Below are positions 57,542 to 64,000 of a stretch of DNA of 64,000 bases, piece after piece. The DNA lies in assembly GCA_003194525.1 (NCBI GenBank), contig NBIV01000078.1, forward strand, positions 1 to 64,000, given 5' to 3'. The stretch comes from Gracilariopsis chorda. Taxonomy: Eukaryota; Rhodophyta; Florideophyceae; Gracilariales; Gracilariaceae. Below the pieces are notes generated by a model. It did not search any database and had not been told where the DNA came from. It worked only from the letters and a program-made list of their open reading frames with translations. Position numbers and translations under genes: made by a program. Numbering within the stretch: the stretch's first letter is position 1; each line of letters opens with the position of its first letter.

Positions 57542-57934
57542 ATGACGCTCTCTGTTCGTATTCTGACGCTCATGCTTGTGATGTGCACTCTTTGCACAGC
57601 CACAAAGAGTCATCGTCGTTATTTCCTACGCCCTTTTCCGAAGAAGTGTGGCCTTGATCTGTTTCGTTTCCCCACTCATCCAGATTTCATTGCCGTGGTG
57701 CGCTGCAAGTGCTTCGGCGGTATTACAAAGGTTGATTCGATTATACGGAGCACCTCTCCGCAGATTACGCGTGGGTTGCTGAAGTGTGCGAACAAGAATC
57801 TTGACGAAATTGGAAAGCTATGTGTGATAGTGGGACAGAGCAATTTCCCGTCTGCAGTGCTATCCATCGCCGAAGAGTGTTGTTCGGAGGCCGGAGGAGC
57901 TTTAACAGGCGATCGCTGTGACCCAACTCACTAA
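57542..57934 (+). CDS. Small secreted cysteine-rich protein, single-domain relative of the 16477-17286 protein
   Basis: 130 residues. I choose the ATG of MTLSVRILTL because it starts a clear signal peptide (about 1-23, TLMLVMCTLCTATKS); the frame is open further upstream to 57398, but that part is not hydrophobic or conserved. The mature part has C36, C55xC57 (CKC), C82, C94, C113-C114 and C126. The spacings C-x18-C-x-C-x24-C-x11-C-x18-CC-x11-C match the second domain of the 16477-17286 protein (x18, x1, x38, x11, x17, CC, x12). Residue agreement around the cysteines is modest, so this is a diverged family member rather than a recent copy. The function is unknown; it is probably extracellular. 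Confidence 0.78.
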   Translation: MTLSVRILTLMLVMCTLCTATKSHRRYFLRPFPKKCGLDLFRFPTHPDFIAVVRCKCFGGITKVDSIIRSTSPQITRGLLKCANKNLDEIGKLCVIVGQSNFPSAVLSIAEECCSEAGGALTGDRCDPTH

Positions 57935-59232
57935 AGCAATGTTGTGTTGACCATTGCCATCACTCGTGTGCCTAGGGCATATCCGGCTGGAGGTAACGAA
58001 ACGTTTGGTTCAACTGCACTGTAAATCGCTTGCGTTGGAAGCCCGGTATCAAGGGTACAACAGTTTAGTTCCTTCCACGCCTTTCAATTATAAAGGAGGT
58101 GGGGCCTAGCACCACCTGCGTCCAATTTTTTATGTGTCTTCGTTTTCACTAACGTTTCCCATTACCGTCCGAAAGGTGCACCTGACCCCTGCTTTGAGTA
58201 CATTTCTACGACTAGATACAGTGTGGGTATGAGATAGGCCTCTTTTGTGCCTGGAATTACAGGTGCTCGTCGATCGATAAGCAGACAGAAAACGGTACCA
58301 TCTCAACGCGGCCGCTGAACTCGCTGTGTGAATAAGACTTTGGTGGCACCGGTAGCGGGCAGTCGATCGTCGCTTAGCCTTGCACACTCCGTTTTGAAAC
58401 CACGCTTTGCTGAGATTCGGACATTGCCTGTAGCGCCAGGGCTGGAGTAGTACGCGTTTCTTTGTCTTCAGAAAGTGTGAATGCCCAGCGAGGAGCAATG
58501 CGCGCGAGAGGGATTGAGATTGACAAGGAATTATGAGCTTGCATAAGAGGATCTCCATTGGCAAGCGTTAAAACGCCAAAACGGTGGAAATGGAAATTTA
58601 TAGCGTGCGCTATAGCGCTTTCTTAAAAATTTCCTTCTCCAGCCGTGCATCGCCAACCGTAACGACAACGACGTACACTTCCAGAACGCTAAAAATCTCG
58701 CTATAGGCAAAATTTTGGCGATCGTTTTGCAGGCGTCGCTAAACAGAACTGACCAATCGAATACAAGCACTGATGTCTTTGTGATGCGCATGCGAAGTCC
58801 ACGACCTTCGTCACAACCCCGTAAGTGGTGACGTCCATCTGGTGGTCCGATCAGAAGGCGGTGGGCATCACGAGACATTTGGTCAACCAGTGAGCCGCTG
58901 GAGATGCCGAATACTATGGAGCTATGGAAATTTGTCGATTTAGCGTCATCCAATGAATGACATACACGTGATGCCACATCTTTGCCGATTTAGCGTGTTA
59001 CGATGCACGGGGTGGAAATGCTCTAATTAAGTCTGCTGTGCCGTTGAAAGGCTGTACTTGCGATTTTCTTGCAAAGCGGACAAGTGCCAAAGGTATCCGT
59101 TGTTTGAGTCTCGGGGAGCACAATGCGGGATGCGTTTGCAATGCTGCTGATTAACATAGATGAAACGTAGTAGCTTATTTTGGCAGAACGGCTTATGTAC
59201 TGTACGCTTCGTAAATGCATGCTAACCCTCAC
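57935..59232. other. Unassigned; repeated TAGCG motifs, possible MITE-like DNA
   Basis: Two overlapping minus-strand open frames (58130-58564 and 58531-58977) lack recognisable domains. The part 58560-59026 repeats CGATTTAGCGT (near 58929 and 58986) and related GCTATAGCGC motifs, and ends GGTGGAAATGCTCTAA, whose complement (TTAGAGCATTTCCACC) resembles termini of PIF/Harbinger-type elements with TAA target sites. I found no matching left end, so I do not call an element. Confidence 0.3.
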
Positions 59233-60018
59233 AAGGGCTTAATTTGGCAGAGAAAAAAAACTGTTAAATATTAGTTGTTTTTTCGAAAGATTTGGCAGCA
59301 CTCATGACATGCAAAAAACTACAAGGGCTCAATTGGCAGGATCATGTACGCGATCTATCAAGGTAAGTTCTAATATTCGTCTCCTTCGTCTTCTAAACAA
59401 CCTTTTAGCTATATTGGAACTTAAAAGAGAAAAGTCAAGGCATCGCAATTGTGAACCAAACTATTAAGAACTCCTTCAAGATGTCGTTATAAGTAACATT
59501 AAAGACATAATTGACTAGTTTTATTTGTAGGTTGTGTAGACTTTATGAAGATGAGTTCACTGAGATCTGGTTTAAATTGCAGATAGGACCTCTCGACAAA
59601 ATCTTTTGTATCTAAAACCGCCATTAAGACTTCCCACACTAGCCAAGAACGTTCGTTAAGAAAATACATACTTTAAAACATACTGTTTTGAGAGTATCCT
59701 GTATGCGCCAAAAAGAGGGTGCATATGAAATGTGAAAACGCATTTACCTAGACTAAGTTCTTTGAAATAGAACTTAGTTTGGATTGTTGGTACACTACTC
59801 AAACTACTTATTCGAGAATAAAGGTTGGTTGTTCTTGCTGTTGTTGTACGGGTTTCTTCATCACTTAACTGTGATAATGTAGTCGTTATGAAAATAAGCT
59901 ATGCTGACGCATTCAGTAACGGTGGAATATATGTTTTGACGCTTTCAAGAAAAAAACAGCTTGAAGAAAGTCAGAAATAAAATTTTTGGCATTTTATGGC
60001 CTGCCAAATTGAGCCTTT
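59233..60018. repeat. Segment bounded by inverted 18-mers, MITE-like
   Basis: AAGGGCTTAATTTGGCAG (59233-59250) and CTGCCAAATTGAGCCTTT (60001-60018) are inverted repeats. A third, direct copy AAGGGCTCAATTGGCAGG lies near 59324. The 786 bp between has no coding region. No clear target duplication was found, so this is a candidate non-autonomous element only. Confidence 0.4.
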
Positions 60019-61152
60019 CGCCAAATGTAGCCTGTACGAGGGTCACCTTGGTCTAGACTCTAGACATCTAGTCTCTACTTTAGTGCTGTCTGAAAGTATA
60101 CACAGACGTGGCAACCCTTTATCCAGTTAGACATGACCATCTATTTTTCGTGCCAAAAGTCCTGTTCCTCACCGGTCAATTGCAAGTCTATGCCGGCTTT
60201 TCGCTTTCTTTTGTGAGCATACTCTACCTTCTTGCCGAGAAACCACCCAAACCTTTCTGTACAAACACTAGAAATTTGGCCCGTGAAAGCGTCTGAACGT
60301 ATTGCGAATTGAGATTTCGATCCAAAATACGTAAATTGAGCGGCGTTACAGCTCGATCCGTGCTCTTCAAAAAAGCTGCTAAATTTAACAAAAAGGTGTC
60401 GGATTAGACCTCTGTATTTTTGGATTTAAATCGCAACCATTTGAATGAAAAAGAAAAGTTCCTATCTAATGCTTCTCATGTTGAAGCCTTGAAACAATGG
60501 CAAGAACCATTTCCGCCATCTTTACCTACTACAAACAGCGTGAAGACAACATAGGAACCTTTTTCTGGATATAAACTACATTCTTTTTGTCAAAACCATC
60601 ATTATGACTCAGTTTGGTCTCACCGATGACGGTCTAAATTATTAACGGTCTTACTATTTCTTTGTAAGACCTTGCTTTTTCTAAATGGGTTCTGGGAATG
60701 GCTAGTACGATGTCGAAAACAACTGGGGATGTTGTGCATTTTGAGTGGCGTCTGAAGCCCCGGTCTCGGGTGATCAAACACTGCGACACCATTGCCTGCA
60801 GAATGCCACAAAAACCAAGTGATCTTAGTTTTTATCTTCTTTGGAAAGAAATCGGAGTGAGTTCATGTTTTTCTATTGGTTGAATTAACTGCTTGAACTT
60901 GTAGCCCGCTGCAATGACCCGGAGTTCGACAGAAATGGTTGAAAGCCGATCTTGGATTTGACGCAGCAGAACTAAAACAGCCAAAAACCGTTCACACGTT
61001 TTTGCCTTTTCTGAATGAAACCGTTCTCCGGTGAAGACGCTTTAATGTACGATCAAGCCGCACGACTCTAAATCTGGCTCTTTTGGGTGCGCCATGAATG
61101 CAGCTGGTGGCTATCACGTCTCAGAGTCGGCTTAAAGACCTGCATGCTCTTC
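60019..61152. other. Intergenic, no gene recognised
   Basis: Short open frames only (for example 60108-60296 and 60698-60883, plus), without recognisable domains or promoter context. Confidence 0.4.
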
Positions 61153-61246
61153 AACCCTTCAGGTAGGTGTTCAATCGATGTTGATTGCAGGCAAGTCATA
61201 TTTTGCTACACTTAATATCGTCTTAAGCTATGAGTCATAACAAATC
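61153..61246. repeat. 94-bp dispersed repeat, copy 2, cut by element G
   Basis: Homologue of 16379-16472 (88 of 94 identical). Similarity stops exactly where the LTR of element G begins (61247). In copy 1 the sequence runs on into the stop codon of the secreted cysteine-rich gene. Confidence 0.9.
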
Positions 61247-61457
61247 TGTAAGAGAGGAGAGAGGATAGCAATTGAAGTTCACGTTTACTCACTGCAACGA
61301 TGAAGCTTACTGCTTCCGTCGTTTGCTATGAGACTCTTGCCTTTTGTAGGCATGTCTCCGACCATTCATATGTTCGAATCACATTCAAACATATGAATTG
61401 AAATAAGCGGTCGTCGCTAACAGTAGTCTAAAAGGAGTAGCTTAATGCTATATTACA
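61247..61457 (-). repeat. 3' LTR of G (211 bp)
   Basis: In element orientation it begins TGTAATATAGC and ends CTCTCTTACA, so TGTAA and TTACA are perfect inverted ends. It follows the polypurine tract AAAAAGGGGGTGAA (plus-strand 61458-61471). It contains a strong palindrome at about 61371-61406 (ATTCATATGTTCGAAT paired with ATTCAAACATATGAAT). Confidence 0.8.
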
Positions 61458-61458
61458 T

Positions 61459-64000
61459 TCACCCCCTTTTTGAATCAGACGTCCTCGTCGATTCTTCAAA
61501 TTCACGTATGCGATCCTTGCAGTTACTCAAGTCGGTTTTTGGCATCCAGATAGCATCTTCTTGTGCATCATTTTCAAAGTGTACCAAGTAGTATATCTTT
61601 CTACGCGATTTCTTCTTACCAAGGATTGCTTTCACTTCCTGTTCGATATTTCCATCAGCATCGATTACTACCGACAATGTAGTATTATCATTCTCAGGCC
61701 TCACGTACTTCTTCAGTTTGGATACGTGAAATACATTGTGCGCACGATTCATTGTTGGCGGGAGCTCAACTTTGTACGTCAGGACCCATGACTTCGGTGA
61801 TGGCGAGAGGACCAACAAATTTTGGTCTCCACTTCTTCGGAAGGTCTGCACGAGATAACAGCCCAGACCCAGCAAGATTCAACATGACTAATTCTCCCAC
61901 TTCAAAGGATATATGTCTTCTTTTCTTGTTGGTGTAGTATACCTGTTGTGCTTGTGCCACAGCGAGGTTGTCACGAGCAATTGTTTGAAACATTTTTCGT
62001 CTTTCAAGCATATCAACTGCAGCTTGACAATTTGAAACAGTTCTGGTTTCCTTCGACAGTTGCGATTGTGGCACATGGCCGAGATCCACTTCGAACGGAG
62101 TAAGCCCTGTGCTTTTGTGCTTCGTAGAATTGAATTCGAACTCTAACTCGCTCAGAATCAAGTCCCAATCCTTAGGCTTGTTCTGAATAACATGGCGTAG
62201 CATTTGGCTAAGTGTCCGAATTGTGATCTCACTCTGTCCGTCAGTCTGAGGGTGTCCCTTTGTTGCCATGTTCTTCTCGATGTTCAGCATGTCTGTGATT
62301 CCTTCAAAATACTTCGATGTGAACAGCGGATCTCTATCCAAGATGATCCTATCCGGCATTCCGTGCTTGGAAAACACATGATCGAACAAAATCTGGACGA
62401 CATCGCCAGATGTAATACGCTTAGTCGTGGGAATGAAAAGACTACGCTTCGAAAGTTTGTCCACGATGACAAACACAGAGTCATTTCCTTTCGCGGAGGT
62501 TGGAAATTCAGTTAAGAAATCCATTGTTAACACTTTCCAACATTGCTCAGGAACCTTATGTGGCTGCAACATGCCTTTTTCTTTAGCTCGTTCTTCCTTG
62601 TTATGCTGACACGGAAGACAAGATCGCACATAATTCACAACATCTTTGTACATACCTTTCCAGTAGAACAACCTGGCACATTGGTAAAACGTTTTCTCGA
62701 TTCCAAAGTGAGGACAATTATGTACTTCAGCAATGGCTCGTCTCCGTAGATCTTCGGCTTGCGGGACGTAGAGTCTCTGTGTGCCTCCCGCTGTCCAGAA
62801 AAGTTTCTCGTCCTCAAACGTATAATTACTTACATACATCTGGACTTTCTTGGAGTGTTGCGTTCCTTTGTCCAAGAGACATGCTCTAAGCTCCTTTGAC
62901 CATCTGTCATGAGCGTAAGCTTCTTGAATTCTTTGAACTAGAGTGGGGTCCTTCAGTTGTAATGAGTTCAACAGAGCTGGACTTTCCAAGATCCTGCTTA
63001 AGGCGTCGGCAGCGCCATTCATTGAGCCCGATAGGTGTTCAACTGTGAAATTGTAGCTCTGTAGTTCATCAATCCAACGCATCTGTCTTCCATTCAGCTT
63101 CGTTTTTGACTGTAGATACTTGATCGGTTCATGATCTGTTCGTAGAACAAAAGGTCTGTCACGGAGATATACTGCCCAGGTTCGTAGTGCAATCATTACT
63201 GCCAAGAGTTCCTGGTCTCCTGTGTCCCATCTTGTTTCCGTATCCGTCAATCTATGCGATAGATATGCGACTGGATGACCATTTTGCTCCAAAGTTGCTC
63301 CTACGGCAAACTTAGAGGCATCTGTTGTTAGAACAAATGGTTCTGTTGATGACGGGTGTTTGAGAAGTGGCGCATTCGTAAGCTTCTGCTTCGCTTCGTC
63401 GAACGCACTCTGCTCACTCTCAGTCCATCTGAAATCTTTTCGTCGAACCAAATTAGTCAAGGGTAACACAATGCCTGAGTAATTCTTCATGAATCGTCTG
63501 TAGAAGTTAGCTAGGCCTAAGAACCTTTGCACTTCTTTGACAGTGTGTGGTGTTGGCCAATCCTGAACGGCTTTCACCAGTCTTTGCTGCGTTCTAATTC
63601 CCTTAGAACTGACGTTGAAACCCAAGTACTGGACTTCCTCAAGTCCAAAAGCACACTTGCTTGGTCGAAGGTACAGCTTGTGCTTTCGTAGTATCTCGAA
63701 TACACGTTTCAGGTGTTGTCGGTGTTGTTCCATAGACTTGCTGTAGATCAAGATGTCATCAAGGTATAGTACCATACATTCACCTAGAAGGTCCTGGAAT
63801 AAACTGGCTAGTAGACGCGAGAATGCTGCTGGAGCGTTCGTCAATCCAAAGCATAAGACTCGCCACTCGAAAGAACCAAACCGTGTTCTTATCGCAGTCT
63901 TGTGGCAGTCTTCCTCTTTCAATCGCATCTGGTGATATCCCCAAATCAGGTCGAGCTGTAAAAAAATATTTGCGCCAGCTACCTGATCAATTGTCTCGTC
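61459..64000 (-). pseudogene. pol region of G with chromodomain (5' part outside window)
   Basis: From the window edge, on the minus strand: reverse transcriptase (FGLTNAPAAFSRLL, YLDDILIYSKS), RNase H (VLTTDASKFAVGATL, LRTDHEPIKYL), integrase with an HHCC region (HNCPHFGIEKTF ... CLPCQHNKEE), core motifs MDFLTEFP, ILDRDPLF and GQSEITIRTL, then HVSKLKKYVRPEN and a chromodomain-like end (VKAILGKKKSRRKIYYLVHF). This is a well-preserved chromovirus pol with about one break in view. Confidence 0.92.

Larger units (their letters stand above)
61247..64000 (-). mobile_element. Ty3/gypsy chromovirus G, minus strand, runs off the window
   Basis: On the minus strand the text reads RT, RNase H, integrase, chromodomain, polypurine tract, LTR. 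It is a different family from E1-E3, with a short LTR and more canonical pol. The five bases beyond the LTR are AAATC (61242-61246), the expected target duplication to be found past the other end. The visible part has about one break. Confidence 0.92.

Noticed and set aside
58130-58977. Two minus-strand frames of 144 and 148 residues
   Set aside because: They overlap each other in different frames, show no domain, and lie in DNA with repeated TAGCG motifs that looks non-coding.
1-64000. tRNA, rRNA, CRISPR array, bacterial operon
   Set aside because: None seen by eye on either strand; the T-arm-like phrases found lie inside retroelement primer sites or relics.

Overview
This window is repeat-rich eukaryotic nuclear DNA. 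Nested LTR retrotransposons fill most of it, and three short intron-less genes sit in the gaps. There is no bacterial gene organisation, rRNA, tRNA or CRISPR array. My best guess for the source is a red macroalga (Chondrus-like). The reasons are the intron-poor isolated genes and the mix of Ty1/copia groups with Ty3/gypsy chromoviruses of the kind reported from red algae. I would put this at only about 40-50%, because nothing in the window is diagnostic.

Layout. 1-9815: Ty3/gypsy chromovirus E1 (5' end outside the window), with gag, an open pol, a chromodomain frame, an intact long reading frame on the opposite strand that has its own TATA box, then the 3' LTR. 10455-13238: shrunken Ty1/copia relic A. 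13239-20537: a mostly unique stretch with a DM9-repeat gene (14621-15082, minus) and a secreted cysteine-rich gene (16477-17286, minus), plus a foldback repeat and a possible DNA-transposon relic. 20538-32020: old copia relic B, split by the minus-strand gypsy element E3 (25099-31944). 33675-45965: old copia relic C, split by gypsy chromovirus E2 (34578-44437). 45966-50460: copia relic D, split by a solo LTR (48883-49482). 51096-57025: a young copia element F with almost identical LTRs. 57026-61246: mostly unique DNA with a second secreted cysteine-rich gene (57542-57934, plus), short inverted repeats, and a 94-bp repeat shared with the 3' flank of the first such gene. 61247-64000: chromovirus G (minus strand), running off the window.

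Four insertions (E2, E3, F and the solo LTR) are bounded by exact 5-bp target duplications: AAAGC, CTTGA, CTTTT and GTAAG. The order of insertion can therefore be read directly: the copia relics B, C and D are older than the gypsy-type DNA inside them. Judging by LTR divergence, F is very recent (1 difference in 245 bp), E2 is moderately young (about 3% by eye), and E3 is older (about 9% by eye).

Points worth attention: (i) a cysteine-rich secreted domain with fixed spacing, present three times in two otherwise unrecognised genes, with a probable third gene copy disrupted by element G; (ii) the 571-613-residue reading frame antisense to E1 with its own core promoter; (iii) exact internal copies of the polypurine tract at matching places in the gypsy elements; (iv) copia primer sites matching the anticodon arm of initiator tRNA-Met, with the gag ATG inside the primer site.
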